Source: an uncultured Rhizobiaceae group bacterium
GTDB lineage: Bacteria; Pseudomonadota; Alphaproteobacteria; Rhizobiales; Rhizobiaceae
Assembly: GCA_937958815.1 (NCBI GenBank)
Contig: CALGMR010000009.1
Coordinates: 186,001-250,000, forward strand
Reading direction: 5' to 3'
DNA: 64,000 bases
Below, piece after piece: positions 25,852 through 34,797 of this stretch. Position numbers and translations under genes: made by a program. Positions within the stretch are counted from its first letter, which is position 1; every line of letters begins with the position of its first letter. The notes under the pieces are model-generated. The model was not told where the DNA came from. It ran no database searches and saw only the letters and a program-made list of their open reading frames with translations.

Positions 25852-26988
25852 CTATTCAAAGACGATTGACGGGCCTTCAGTCTTCTCGACTTCCAGAGCG
25901 GTTGCAACCTTTGCAGCAATCGATTTGTAAATTTCAGCGTGAGGGCCAGTGGGGTCACTGTCTACGACAGGCGTTCCTGCATCAGAATTGCTGCGGATGT
26001 CCATATGCAGAGGCACAGCACCCAAGAATTGCACACCAAGTTTTTCTGCTTCTGCTTCCGCTCCACCATGGCCAAAAATGTCTGTGCGTTCACCGCATTT
26101 CGGGCAGATGAATGTGCTCATATTTTCCACGATCCCGAGAATAGGAACAGAGACTTTGTTGAACATGTTGAGGCCTTTTCGGGCATCAATCAAAGCAAGG
26201 TCTTGCGGGGTGGACACAATCACGGCGCCTGCCAGTGGCACTTGTTGCGCCATAGTCAGTTGCGCATCGCCCGTGCCCGGCGGCATATCGACCACCAGCA
26301 CATCAAGTGGTGCCCAATCGACTTCGCGCAGCAATTGGGTCAGTGCAGAAATCACCATAGGGCCGCGCCAAATCATAGGTGTATCTTCTGCCACTAAAAA
26401 CCCAATGGACATAACCTTTAAACCAAGGCTTTCCATGGGTTTCAAAACACGCCCTTCAGCTTCTGGCTTGCCATTCAGGCCTAAAAGACGCGGCAAAGAA
26501 GGGCCATAGATATCCGCATCTAAAACACCAACTTTAAGCCCTTGCTCTTTCAAACCAAGAGCAAGGTTGATGGATGTGGTGGATTTTCCAACACCACCTT
26601 TGCCCGACGCAACGGCGATGATGTGCTTTACGCCCGCAATACCGGGCTGCGCTTCTGGCGTTGGAGGTGCTGTTTTTGGTGCAGCGGAAGGTGCAGGAGG
26701 TGGCGGAGTCGACGCCCCCTCACCTGCTTTGCGTTCTGCCGTCATGGCAACCATCGCTGATGCCACTCCATCCAACGATTCCACAACTTGTTGGGCAGCA
26801 GAGCGTAACGGCTCCATCATCTGCGCTTTTTCCGCAGGCACGGTCAGTGAAAACATCACCTTTGCGCCGGCTTCGCTTTCAGTGATGAAAGGGGCAGATA
26901 CCATGCCCGCAGACACGATATTCCCGTCATTGTCCGGAAGCTCTAACTTGGTCAGAGCCTCTAGGACTTGATCTTTTGTTACGCTCAT
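25852..26988 (-). CDS. mrp: Iron-sulfur cluster carrier ATPase Mrp/ApbC
   Basis: P-loop NTPase that carries and delivers Fe-S clusters to apo-proteins. It has 378 residues. The N-terminal DUF59/MIP18 domain covers about 1-85, followed by a Pro/Ala-rich linker (about 91-118). The deviant Walker A SGKGGVGKSTT starts at 128. GVLDADIYGPSLPRLLG and VDMPPGTGDAQLT follow, and the bridging-cluster CxxC is in FICPKCGERTDIFG. All key elements are present. It starts 11 bp downstream of the SCP2 gene stop, so these genes may share a transcript. Confidence 0.94.
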   Translation of the reverse strand: MSVTKDQVLEALTKLELPDNDGNIVSAGMVSAPFITESEAGAKVMFSLTVPAEKAQMMEPLRSAAQQVVESLDGVASAMVAMTAERKAGEGASTPPPPAPSAAPKTAPPTPEAQPGIAGVKHIIAVASGKGGVGKSTTSINLALGLKEQGLKVGVLDADIYGPSLPRLLGLNGKPEAEGRVLKPMESLGLKVMSIGFLVAEDTPMIWRGPMVISALTQLLREVDWAPLDVLVVDMPPGTGDAQLTMAQQVPLAGAVIVSTPQDLALIDARKGLNMFNKVSVPILGIVENMSTFICPKCGERTDIFGHGGAEAEAEKLGVQFLGAVPLHMDIRSNSDAGTPVVDSDPTGPHAEIYKSIAAKVATALEVEKTEGPSIVFE

Positions 26989-26999
26989 ATTGTTTGAAA

Positions 27000-27302
27000 T
27001 TAACCCAGAATTGAACCGAGTTGCATCGCAATGCCCATGTCGCCTTCGACTTTGAGCTTGCCAGACATAAACGCCATTTGTGCATTTTCTTCGCCTGCTG
27101 CGATGTTTTCAAAAACATCTTTATCAACAACCACTGTGCAGTCTGCATCGCCATTGTCATTGCTTACCACAGCCGGATCTTGGGATCCGTCAATTGTCAG
27201 TTGACCGTCGTCACCGAAATCAAATTTTACAACTTTGCCATCGATAGCGCCCTTTGCAGCAACGCGAGAGGTCATTTCGGCGGTAATTTCTTCTAGTGTC
27301 AT
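27000..27302 (-). CDS. SCP2 sterol/lipid-binding domain protein
   Basis: 100-residue single-domain protein of the SCP2 family, which binds lipids or acyl-CoAs in a hydrophobic tunnel. The ATG at 27302 has AAGGAAGT about 6 bp upstream; an upstream in-frame ATG at 27341 lacks one. Typical residues are KFDFGDDGQLTIDG, CTVVVDKDVFENIAAGE and AFMSGKLKVEGDMGIAMQLG. It is divergent from the beta-oxidation operon and shares its regulatory gap, which fits a role in acyl-CoA handling. Confidence 0.88.
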   Translation of the reverse strand: MTLEEITAEMTSRVAAKGAIDGKVVKFDFGDDGQLTIDGSQDPAVVSNDNGDADCTVVVDKDVFENIAAGEENAQMAFMSGKLKVEGDMGIAMQLGSILG

Positions 27303-27396
27303 GATGACTTCCTTAAGTTCTTGTGGACCATCCGCAATCAAATGTGGATTGTTAAACTATGTGTCCCTTGCCCTTGCAGAAAACAAGAGGCATAGT

Positions 27397-27418
27397 CAAC
27401 ATACTACTCAGTATGTTG
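27397..27418. promoter_or_regulatory. 22-bp operator-like inverted repeat before the beta-oxidation operon
   Basis: CAACATACT and AGTATGTTG are perfect 9-bp arms around ACTC. The repeat ends 34 bp before the thiolase start and is 95 bp from the divergent SCP2 start. Size and symmetry suit a TetR-family repressor such as the FadR/PsrA-like regulators of fatty acid oxidation. No such regulator gene is in the window. Confidence 0.6.
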
Positions 27419-27452
27419 GTCGTATCAATAGAACCAGATTAAGGAGCAACCC

Positions 27453-28631
27453 ATGCGCGAAGCTGTCATCGTTTCCACCGCCCGCACGCCAATCGGCAAA
27501 GCCTATCGCGGTGCATTCAACAACACACCATCTCAAACTCTCGGTGGTCATGCCATTGAACACGCGGTCAAACGTGCAGGTATTGATCCTGCAGAGGTTG
27601 ATGATGTGATTATGGGAGCCGCTTTGCAGCAAGGTGTTCAAGGCGGGAATATTGGCCGTCAAGCTGCACTGAAAGCTGGTTTGCCCGTTTCAGTGGCTGG
27701 CATGTCTCTCGACCGTCAATGTGCGTCTGGCATGATGGCCATCGCAACTGCGGCCAAACAAGTTGTGCACGATCATATGCCCATTTGTGTTGGCGGCGGC
27801 GTTGAATCCATCTCTATGGTGCAGACTGCAGATATGCGTGTCGGTGTCGATAAGTCTCTGATCGCCATGCATCCTCACGTTTATATGTCCATGCTGGAAA
27901 CTGCAGAGGTTGTGGCCGATCGTTATGGCATTTCCCGCCAAGCGATGGATGAGTACGGATTGCAATCGCAACAACGTGTTGCGGCAGCTCAGGAAGCCGG
28001 CAAGTTCGATGATGAAATCGTGCCGCTTTCTTCCACTATGGTGATGGTGAACAAAGAGACCAAAGAAAAGTCTGAGCACGAAGTGACTTTGGACAAAGAT
28101 GAAGGCAATCGCGCTTCCACGACGATTGAAGGGTTGCAAGGTTTGAACCCCGTTCTAGGGCCAGACAAAACCATTACTGCCGGCAACGCATCACAGCTTT
28201 CAGATGGTGCATCTGCCGCTGTTGTTATGGAAGCCAAGGAAGCTGAACGTCGTGGTCTCTCGCCACTTGGCGCTTATCGCGGCATAGCGGTTGCGGGGCT
28301 GGAACCTGACGAAATGGGTATCGGCCCAATTTATGCGGTTCCAAAACTGCTTGAACGTTTCAATCTCAAGACAGACGATATCGACTTGTGGGAATTGAAC
28401 GAAGCTTTTGCCGTGCAGGTTCTGTTCTGCCGCGACAAACTGGGCATCGACAATGAAAAACTCAACGTCAATGGTGGCGCAATATCAGTCGGTCATCCCT
28501 ACGGCATGAGCGGTGCGCGCATGGTTGGCCATGCCTTGATCGAAGGCAAACGCCGAGGTGCAAAATATGTTGTCTGCACCATGTGTGTGGGTGGCGGCAT
28601 GGGTGCTGCTGGCTTGTTTGAAGTATATTGA
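27453..28631 (+). CDS. fadA: Acetyl-CoA acyltransferase (thiolase)
   Basis: Cleaves 3-ketoacyl-CoA to acetyl-CoA and a shortened acyl-CoA. It has 392 residues. The nucleophile Cys90 is in [14 protein letters not shown]; His348 is in [17 protein letters not shown]; the second Cys378 is in [10 protein letters not shown]. An AAGGAG site lies 7 bp upstream of the ATG. First gene of a five-gene run with a FadB-type fusion, an SDR and two acyl-CoA dehydrogenases, so a degradative role is preferred over a biosynthetic one. Confidence 0.93.
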   Translation: MREAVIVSTARTPIGKAYRGAFNNTPSQTLGGHAIEHAVKRAGIDPAEVDDVIMGAALQQGVQGGNIGRQAALKAGLPVSVAGMSLDRQCASGMMAIATAAKQVVHDHMPICVGGGVESISMVQTADMRVGVDKSLIAMHPHVYMSMLETAEVVADRYGISRQAMDEYGLQSQQRVAAAQEAGKFDDEIVPLSSTMVMVNKETKEKSEHEVTLDKDEGNRASTTIEGLQGLNPVLGPDKTITAGNASQLSDGASAAVVMEAKEAERRGLSPLGAYRGIAVAGLEPDEMGIGPIYAVPKLLERFNLKTDDIDLWELNEAFAVQVLFCRDKLGIDNEKLNVNGGAISVGHPYGMSGARMVGHALIEGKRRGAKYVVCTMCVGGGMGAAGLFEVY

Positions 28632-28641
28632 GGTTTGTAAA

Positions 28642-30744
28642 ATGACTAAATCCGTCACGACTGAAATGCACGATGACATCGCTGTCGTCTGGATCGATAA
28701 CCCTCCCGTTAATGCATTGTCGCACCATGTGCGTGAAGGCATGTTGCGTGAACTGGGCGCTGCTGAATCCAACAACGCGAAGGCTGCAATATTAGTCGGT
28801 CGTGGCGGAACGTTTATCGCTGGCGCTGATATCAAAGAATTCGGCAAACCGCTCAAAGAACCGGGATTGCCCGATGTCATCCACCAGATTGAAGCCATAT
28901 CAATTCCTGTCATTGCTGTCATTGAAGGCAACACTTTGGGCGGCGGTCTGGAAGTGACGCTTGGGTGTCACTATCGCGTGGCAGACGCCAAAGCCAAACT
29001 TGGCTTGCCTGAAGTGGCGCTTGGACTGTTGCCAGGTGCAGGTGGTACACAAAGATTGCCGAGACTGCTGCAAAACCCTGTTGAAGCTCTCACTATGATT
29101 TCTTCTGGTCGTCCAATCGGTGCTGAAAAAGCTGAAGCTATTGGTTTGGTGGACAAGGTTGTTGATGGCAATGCGTTGGATGCCGCGCTTGAAATGGCCA
29201 AAGGCTTGACTGCGGACAATCTTGATGCACGCCGAATTTCCAAAATAGACCTCCAAATGACATCAGAACTGGAAGCGACGTTTGATGCTGCAATGGTCGA
29301 CATCGCCAAAAAGGCAAAAGGCTCGATTGCTCCGGTTAACGCGGCAGAGTGCGCACGCACGGCCTACACCACTCCTTTTGATGAAGGGATGTCCTTCGAA
29401 CGTCAGTCATTCATGGAGTTGATGGCCGGCGATCAATCAAAAGCGTTGCAATACATGTTTTTTGCCGAACGCCAATCTCCCAAGCCACCGAAGGATGTCA
29501 CTGGCACACCTCGTGATGTGAAGAAAGTGGGCATTATTGGTGCTGGCACGATGGGTGGTGGCATCGCCATGACTTACGCCGAAGCGGGATTTCCTGTGAC
29601 CATACTGGAAATGACCGATGAAGCGCTTGATCGCGGTTTTGGCACCATAGAGAAAAACTGGGCACGAGGTATTAAGTCAGGTCGCATCACCGAAGCTGGC
29701 GTTGCGGAACGCATGAGCCGTTTGTCGCGCACTACAAAGTATGATGACCTTGCCGATTGCGATCTTGTTATCGAAGCCGCGTTTGAAACGATGGACGTAA
29801 AACGTGACGTGTTCCGCAAACTGGATGCTGCCGTAAAACAAGGAGCCATTTTGGCGTCCAATACGTCTTATTTAAACGTTGATGAAATTGCGGCCGAGAC
29901 CAATCGTCCTGAGGACGTGCTTGGAATGCACTATTTCTCACCCGCCAACATAATGCCTTTGCTGGAGATCGTTCGCGGTGAAAAAACAGCTGACGATGTT
30001 TTGCTTACAGCTCTTGCGATGGCCAAGAAGACGCGCAAAACGCCAGCGATTTCGCGTGTGGGCCATGGATTTATTGGCAATCGGATGCTGACACCATATT
30101 TGCGTCAAGCAAACTTACTTGTGCTCGAAGGCGCATCTCCTGCGCAAATAGACAAGGCATTGACAGATTTCGGCTGGGCCATGGGCCCGTTTGCGGTCAG
30201 TGATCTGGCGGGGCTCGATATCGGGTATAAATCGCGTCAGGACCAAGAGTTGAGTGAAGATGAGAAGCGCATTTATACCGCAGCTGACCGTTTGGTGGAA
30301 GCTGGGCATTTGGGCCAAAAATCTGGATCTGGCTTTTATGCCTATGATCCAGAAACCCGAGGCCGATCCGAAAACGCAGCGGCGACTGAAATCATTGAGC
30401 AAGTTCGTTCCGAACTCGGGATCAACACACGCACAATCAGCGATGAAGAAATTGTCGAGCGCACACAATTTGCCCTCGCCAATGAGGGTGCGCATGTCTT
30501 GGCGGAAGGCGTGGCAACGCGGGCAAGCGACGTGGATGTTGTCTACAACTATGGCTACGGCTACCCACGCTGGCGCGGAGGCCCCATGCACTATGTGGAC
30601 ACGGTTGGTCTGAAACATGTTGCTGCAAAAATTGCAGAATGGTCTGACAGCGCACAAGGCGTTCATTGGAACCCATCAGATTTGCTGATGACGCTTGCCG
30701 ATGAAGGCAAAAGCTTTCGCCAATGGGATGCCGAAAACAGTTAG
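28642..30744 (+). CDS. fadB: FadB/FadJ-type enoyl-CoA hydratase / 3-hydroxyacyl-CoA dehydrogenase
   Basis: Bifunctional beta-oxidation enzyme of 700 residues. The N-terminal crotonase domain (about 1-190) has GRGGTFIAGADIKEFG and GLPEVALGLLPGAGGTQRLP. The NAD-binding domain starts near 295 with VGIIGAGTMGGGIAMTYAEAG; GMHYFSPANIMPLLEIVRG carries the catalytic His of the dehydrogenase; the C-terminal 3HCDH repeats extend to 700. The ATG at 28642 follows the thiolase stop by 10 bp; an earlier in-frame start at 28558 lies inside the thiolase gene and is rejected. Confidence 0.94.
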   Translation: MTKSVTTEMHDDIAVVWIDNPPVNALSHHVREGMLRELGAAESNNAKAAILVGRGGTFIAGADIKEFGKPLKEPGLPDVIHQIEAISIPVIAVIEGNTLGGGLEVTLGCHYRVADAKAKLGLPEVALGLLPGAGGTQRLPRLLQNPVEALTMISSGRPIGAEKAEAIGLVDKVVDGNALDAALEMAKGLTADNLDARRISKIDLQMTSELEATFDAAMVDIAKKAKGSIAPVNAAECARTAYTTPFDEGMSFERQSFMELMAGDQSKALQYMFFAERQSPKPPKDVTGTPRDVKKVGIIGAGTMGGGIAMTYAEAGFPVTILEMTDEALDRGFGTIEKNWARGIKSGRITEAGVAERMSRLSRTTKYDDLADCDLVIEAAFETMDVKRDVFRKLDAAVKQGAILASNTSYLNVDEIAAETNRPEDVLGMHYFSPANIMPLLEIVRGEKTADDVLLTALAMAKKTRKTPAISRVGHGFIGNRMLTPYLRQANLLVLEGASPAQIDKALTDFGWAMGPFAVSDLAGLDIGYKSRQDQELSEDEKRIYTAADRLVEAGHLGQKSGSGFYAYDPETRGRSENAAATEIIEQVRSELGINTRTISDEEIVERTQFALANEGAHVLAEGVATRASDVDVVYNYGYGYPRWRGGPMHYVDTVGLKHVAAKIAEWSDSAQGVHWNPSDLLMTLADEGKSFRQWDAENS

Positions 30745-30750
30745 GACGCA

Positions 30751-31521
30751 ATGATGAGACTTTTTGATCTCAAGGGCAAAACAGCAATCATTACGGGTTC
30801 TTCACGGGGAATCGGGAAATCGATTGCCGAGCAAATGGCAGCGCATGGTGCAAAGGTCGTCATTTCATCGCGCAAGCTCCCCGCTTGTGAAGAAGTCGCG
30901 ACTGAGTTGAACGCCAAACATGGAGACGGCACTGCTATTGCCATCGCCTGCAACATTTCGTCGAAAGACGATCTGCAAAATCTCGTGGATGAAACCAAAG
31001 CCGCATTTGGTGACATTCACGTTTTGGTCTGCAACGCAGCATCCAATCCATATTACGGCCCGATGGCTGATATTGCAGACGATCAGTTTACAAAAATTCT
31101 GCACAACAACATTATCGCCAACAACCAATTGATCGCCATGGTGTCGCCCGAAATGATTGCCCGTAAAGACGGGTCTATAACGATTGTGTCTTCAATCGGT
31201 GGCCTAAAAGGCTCTCCAATCATCGGCGCATACTGCATTTCAAAAGCCGCTGATTTCCAACTGGCACGCAATTTAGCTGTTGAATATGGCGCTCATAATG
31301 TGCGCGTGAATTGCATTGCCCCGGGATTGATCAAAACAGATTTTGCACGCGCCCTTTGGGAAAACCCTGACAATTTGAAAGTGGCACTGGCGACTACACC
31401 AATGCGCCGCATCGGCGAGCCTGACGAGATTGCGGGGGCAGCTGTCTTCCTAGCCTCGCCGGCTGGACAGTACATGACAGGCCAGCAAATCGTCATCGAT
31501 GGCGGGCAAACAATTACCTGA
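30751..31521 (+). CDS. SDR family oxidoreductase
   Basis: Classical short-chain dehydrogenase/reductase, 256 residues (or 255 if the second ATG at 30754 is used). The cofactor motif TGSSRGIGKSIA is at 15-26, NAAS is at 95-98, the catalytic Ser is in VSSIGG near 147, and YCISK supplies Tyr161 and Lys165. The tail with GQQIVIDGG is usual. It starts 6 bp after the FadB-type gene and is followed by acyl-CoA dehydrogenases, so a hydroxyacyl-CoA or related alcohol is a plausible substrate, but this is inference. Confidence 0.88.
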   Translation: MMRLFDLKGKTAIITGSSRGIGKSIAEQMAAHGAKVVISSRKLPACEEVATELNAKHGDGTAIAIACNISSKDDLQNLVDETKAAFGDIHVLVCNAASNPYYGPMADIADDQFTKILHNNIIANNQLIAMVSPEMIARKDGSITIVSSIGGLKGSPIIGAYCISKAADFQLARNLAVEYGAHNVRVNCIAPGLIKTDFARALWENPDNLKVALATTPMRRIGEPDEIAGAAVFLASPAGQYMTGQQIVIDGGQTIT

Positions 31522-31531
31522 GGAGCCACCG

Positions 31532-32716
31532 ATGAGTGAACTTGAAACGTTTCGAATTCAAACGCGCGCTTGGCTGGAAGAAAACTGCCCGCCTGACATG
31601 AGGGACGGTGCCGTAAGCGAAGCCACGCAATGCTGGGGTGGGCGCAACTGGACATTCACCAGCGAGGGTCAAAAACTCTGGCTGGAGCGCATGGCTGCCA
31701 AGGGGTGGACGGTGCCCACTTGGCCAGAGGACTATGGTGGCGCAGGTCTTACAAAAGATGAAGCTGAAATTCTCCAAGACGAAATGACAGCCATCGGCGC
31801 CCGCAAGCCGCACGACAATTTCGGCATCACGATGCTTGGCCCTGCACTTTTAAAATTCGGTACACAAGAGCAAAAGCTTGAACACCTGCCCCCAATTGCG
31901 CGTGGGGAACTGCGTTGGTGCCAAGGATATTCTGAGCCAGGAGCAGGTTCTGACCTCGCATCATTGCGAACCAAGGCTGAAGACAAGGGCGATCATTACA
32001 TCGTCAACGGCCAAAAAATCTGGACATCTTACGCAGACCAAGCAGATTGGATTTTTTGCCTTGTGCGTACAGATTTTGAAGCTGCCAAACACAAAGGCAT
32101 TTCTTTCGTTTTGTTCGACATGGCAACGAAAGGCGTGACGACAAAGCCGATCAAACTCATTTCAGGGTCTTCGCCTTTCTGTGAAACCTTTTTTGACGAT
32201 GTGCGTGTGGAAAAGGTCAACCTTGTGCACGAAGAGAACAAAGGCTGGGATGTGGCAAAATATCTGCTGACCCACGAACGCGGCATGATTGGCGAAGTGT
32301 TTGGCAACATGACAGGTGGACGCTCGCTTGGCGAAATCGCCGCCCATGAAATTGGTGTCGACGATGCTGGGCGGGTGGAAGAGCCTCTTCTGCGCGCCAA
32401 ACTGGTGCAGGCCGAAATCGATTCTCTTGCATTTTCCACGCTGTTGCAGTCGGTCAGCGAGCGTGCAGAAGCGGGCGAGAGTTTGGGGGCTGTCTCTTCC
32501 GTCTTGAAATATTACGGAACGGAATTGAACAAGCGCCGCCATGAACTGCTGATGGAAATTGGCGGATCGGATGAATTGGAATGGTCTGATGAAAATGACA
32601 ATGGTCAGCGTTCAAAAGACTGGTTGCGCACGAAAGGTAATTCTATCGAAGGCGGAACGTCCGAAGTACAACTGCAAATAATTGCAAAACACATCCTGCA
32701 AATGCCTGGCGCATAA
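31532..32716 (+). CDS. Acyl-CoA dehydrogenase (first of a pair)
   Basis: FAD-dependent alpha,beta-dehydrogenation of acyl-CoA. It has 394 residues from the ATG at 31532, which has AGGAG 6 bp upstream; a start at 31499 would lie inside the SDR gene. The FAD loop reads QGYSEPGAGSDLASL, the flavin-stacking segment is GQKIWTSYADQADW, and the C-terminal IEGGTSEVQLQIIAKHIL has the EGGTSE motif. The insertion-rich middle and a LTHERGMIGE stretch resemble the larger members found in heteromeric pairs. It is directly followed by a second, atypical acyl-CoA dehydrogenase. Confidence 0.9.
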   Translation: MSELETFRIQTRAWLEENCPPDMRDGAVSEATQCWGGRNWTFTSEGQKLWLERMAAKGWTVPTWPEDYGGAGLTKDEAEILQDEMTAIGARKPHDNFGITMLGPALLKFGTQEQKLEHLPPIARGELRWCQGYSEPGAGSDLASLRTKAEDKGDHYIVNGQKIWTSYADQADWIFCLVRTDFEAAKHKGISFVLFDMATKGVTTKPIKLISGSSPFCETFFDDVRVEKVNLVHEENKGWDVAKYLLTHERGMIGEVFGNMTGGRSLGEIAAHEIGVDDAGRVEEPLLRAKLVQAEIDSLAFSTLLQSVSERAEAGESLGAVSSVLKYYGTELNKRRHELLMEIGGSDELEWSDENDNGQRSKDWLRTKGNSIEGGTSEVQLQIIAKHILQMPGA

Positions 32717-32744
32717 AGCGCGTACTAAGAGCTGAGAAAATTTC

Positions 32745-33884
32745 ATGTCGATGATGCTGAATGAAGATCAGGAAATGTTGCGCGAAGCAGCAGCTGGCTT
32801 CTTAAACGAAAATGCACCGGTTTCCGCATTTAGAGAATTGCGCGACAGCAACTCAATTGGCGGGTTTTCACGCGACCTTTGGTCAGAAATGGCACAAATG
32901 GGTTGGGCTGGTATTTTGGTGCCCGAAGAGTTTGGCGGCAGCGAATTTGGCATGGTTGGCGCAGGCTTGATCGCAGAAGAAATGGGCAAACACCTCACCG
33001 CATCGCCATTTCTCGCCACATCTGTTTTGGCCGCAACCGCATTTTCCAAGTTTGGCAGCGAAGCCCAAAAAGAACATCACCTTCCAAAAATTTCAGCAGG
33101 TGAAACACTGTACGCTTTGGCGGTGGATGAAGGGGCAAAACACGCACCTGCAAAAACTGCTTTGAAAGCAGAACGATCGGGCAATGGTTTCAAACTGTCT
33201 GGTGCAAAAACTTTTGTGGCCAATGGCCACGTAGCAGATCACATCATTGTTGCTGCCCGTACGAGCGGGGAAGCCGGCGACGAAAACGGCATAACTCTGT
33301 TTTTGGTGGAAGCCGAAACAGCAGGCCTGAAAAGATCAGCTTCAAAAATGGTCGATAGTTCAAGTTTTGCGCGCCTGCAATTTGAAGATGTTGAAGTGAA
33401 CGCCGATGCTGTGATTGGTGAAGTAGATGCTGGTTATGAACCATTGGACACAATTTTAAACGCGGGACGCGCTTGTCTTGCTGCAGAAATGACGGGCTGC
33501 GCGGACCAATCGTTTAATATGACCGTTGCTTATATCAACGAGCGCAAACAATTCGGCGTTCCTGTTGGATCATTTCAAGCGTTACAACACCGTGCCGCCC
33601 ATTTGCACACAGAGATTGAATTGGCCAAAGCGGTGACATTGGCCGCGCTTCAAAGCTTAGACACAGAAGAAGAAAGCGCGTGGCGTCTTACGGCATTGGC
33701 CAAAACAAAAGTTGGTCAGGTGGCTTTGCTGGCAGCACAAGAAGGTGTTCAAATGCACGGCGGTATGGGCATGACGGATGCATTTGACATTGGATTGTAT
33801 CTGAAGCGCGTTCGCGTGGCTGGCGAGTTGTTTGGTGATGAATCTTGGCACGCAAACCGCATAGCGGACGCTTTATCGTTTTAA
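32745..33884 (+). CDS. Acyl-CoA dehydrogenase-like protein lacking the usual C-terminal Glu motif
   Basis: 379 residues with the acyl-CoA dehydrogenase fold: an N-terminal helical domain, a middle domain with LSGAKTFVANGHVADHIIV, and a C-terminal domain with RKQFGVPVGSFQALQHRAAH and GVQMHGGMGMTDAFDIGLYL. The segment that normally reads EGTSEIQ is GDESWHANRIADAL, so the standard catalytic Glu is missing. It follows the first dehydrogenase by 28 bp. The pattern suits the partner subunit of a heteromeric dehydrogenase, as in steroid side-chain FadE pairs; this quaternary structure is inferred. Confidence 0.85.
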   Translation: MSMMLNEDQEMLREAAAGFLNENAPVSAFRELRDSNSIGGFSRDLWSEMAQMGWAGILVPEEFGGSEFGMVGAGLIAEEMGKHLTASPFLATSVLAATAFSKFGSEAQKEHHLPKISAGETLYALAVDEGAKHAPAKTALKAERSGNGFKLSGAKTFVANGHVADHIIVAARTSGEAGDENGITLFLVEAETAGLKRSASKMVDSSSFARLQFEDVEVNADAVIGEVDAGYEPLDTILNAGRACLAAEMTGCADQSFNMTVAYINERKQFGVPVGSFQALQHRAAHLHTEIELAKAVTLAALQSLDTEEESAWRLTALAKTKVGQVALLAAQEGVQMHGGMGMTDAFDIGLYLKRVRVAGELFGDESWHANRIADALSF

Positions 33885-33932
33885 CGAACCAGCTGAACTC
33901 TTTTCACTGTCGCGTGATGAGGGGTAGATAAT

Positions 33933-34694
33933 TTGTTTTTGTTTGCAACATATGGGGAAAGCAATGTTGCAACGAAAGATTTAAAAGTGTCAGATCAAGT
34001 CATGGAAAGTGAACCGACCAGCCGCACACCGTGGGTCAAGATTGTCATAGGTCTGAGCGCCCTTGCGCTTTTGCTTGTTGGTTTTAGGTTTCTCCCCCTT
34101 CAAGAGTGGATCACCACCTTCCAAAACTATGTCAATGATTTGGGCGTTTTAGGCTGGTTTATATTTGTCATTGTTTATTCGCTCACAGTTTTCGTGCTTG
34201 TTCCTGGTTCGTTTTTAACCCTTGCCGCCGGTGTCATTTGGGGCCTATGGGGCTTTCCAATCGTTATACTGGGCGCAATCATGGGTTCGGCGATTTCGTT
34301 TCTCGCCGCGCGCTTTTGGTTCTTTGATAAGGTTCAGGCGAAGGTTCAAGAATACCCTAAGTTTAAAGCTGTAAATGATGCTATCGGTGAAGAAGGCTGG
34401 AAGGTTGTTGGCTTGCTGCGCCTCTCTCCTGCTTTGCCGTTTTCTCTTCAAAATTGGTTTTTGGGCATTACACCCGTAGGGTTCTGGCCTGCACAAATCG
34501 CCACTTTCTTCGGTATCATGCCTGGCACCCTGCTCTATGTGTGGATCGGCAGCTTGGGCGGTCAAGCCGCAGGCGATGGTATGAGCACTGCCAAATGGGT
34601 TGTCGGCGGTTTGGGCCTCTTAGCCACTTTGGTCGTTACCGTGCTGGTGACCAAAAAGGCGCAACAGAAACTCAAAGAACTCAGCGTCGATTAG
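33933..34694 (+). CDS. VTT-domain (TVP38/TMEM64/DedA-like) membrane protein
   Basis: Polytopic inner-membrane protein of the VTT/SNARE-associated superfamily, whose members are linked to lipid scrambling and membrane homeostasis. It has 253 residues from a TTG at 33933 that has GAGGGG 8 bp upstream; an ATG at 34002 (230 residues) is the alternative. A span at about 35-52 is followed by VLVPGSFLTLAAGVIWG, ILGAIMGSAISFLAARF, LLRLSPALPFSLQNWFLGITPV and a terminal span near 220-240. These are the conserved VTT motifs, including the re-entrant loop Pro and Arg. Specific cargo is unknown. Confidence 0.85.
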   Translation: MFLFATYGESNVATKDLKVSDQVMESEPTSRTPWVKIVIGLSALALLLVGFRFLPLQEWITTFQNYVNDLGVLGWFIFVIVYSLTVFVLVPGSFLTLAAGVIWGLWGFPIVILGAIMGSAISFLAARFWFFDKVQAKVQEYPKFKAVNDAIGEEGWKVVGLLRLSPALPFSLQNWFLGITPVGFWPAQIATFFGIMPGTLLYVWIGSLGGQAAGDGMSTAKWVVGGLGLLATLVVTVLVTKKAQQKLKELSVD

Positions 34695-34736
34695 GTCCAT
34701 CCCCACCTGCGGAGATATTCCATTTATTGAAATCTC

Positions 34737-34781
34737 TTGACAATCTTGAACATTGTTCATATTAATTGAACAATGTTCAAG
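34737..34781 (+). promoter_or_regulatory. Promoter overlaid by a double-dyad operator upstream of the DUF2157 gene
   Basis: A perfect 15-bp inverted repeat, CTTGAACATTGTTCA (34745-34759) and TGAACAATGTTCAAG (34767-34781), flanks TATTAAT. Each arm is itself a 13-bp palindrome (TGAACA-T-TGTTCA and TGAACA-A-TGTTCA), so the element holds two adjacent operator sites. A near-consensus promoter overlaps it: TTGACA at 34737-34742, a 17-bp spacer, and TATTAA at 34760-34765, exactly between the two sites. The gene start is 17 bp further on. Tight repression by a dimeric regulator is expected; the regulator is not identifiable here. Confidence 0.8.
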
Positions 34782-34797
34782 ATTATTGAGATTTGAT

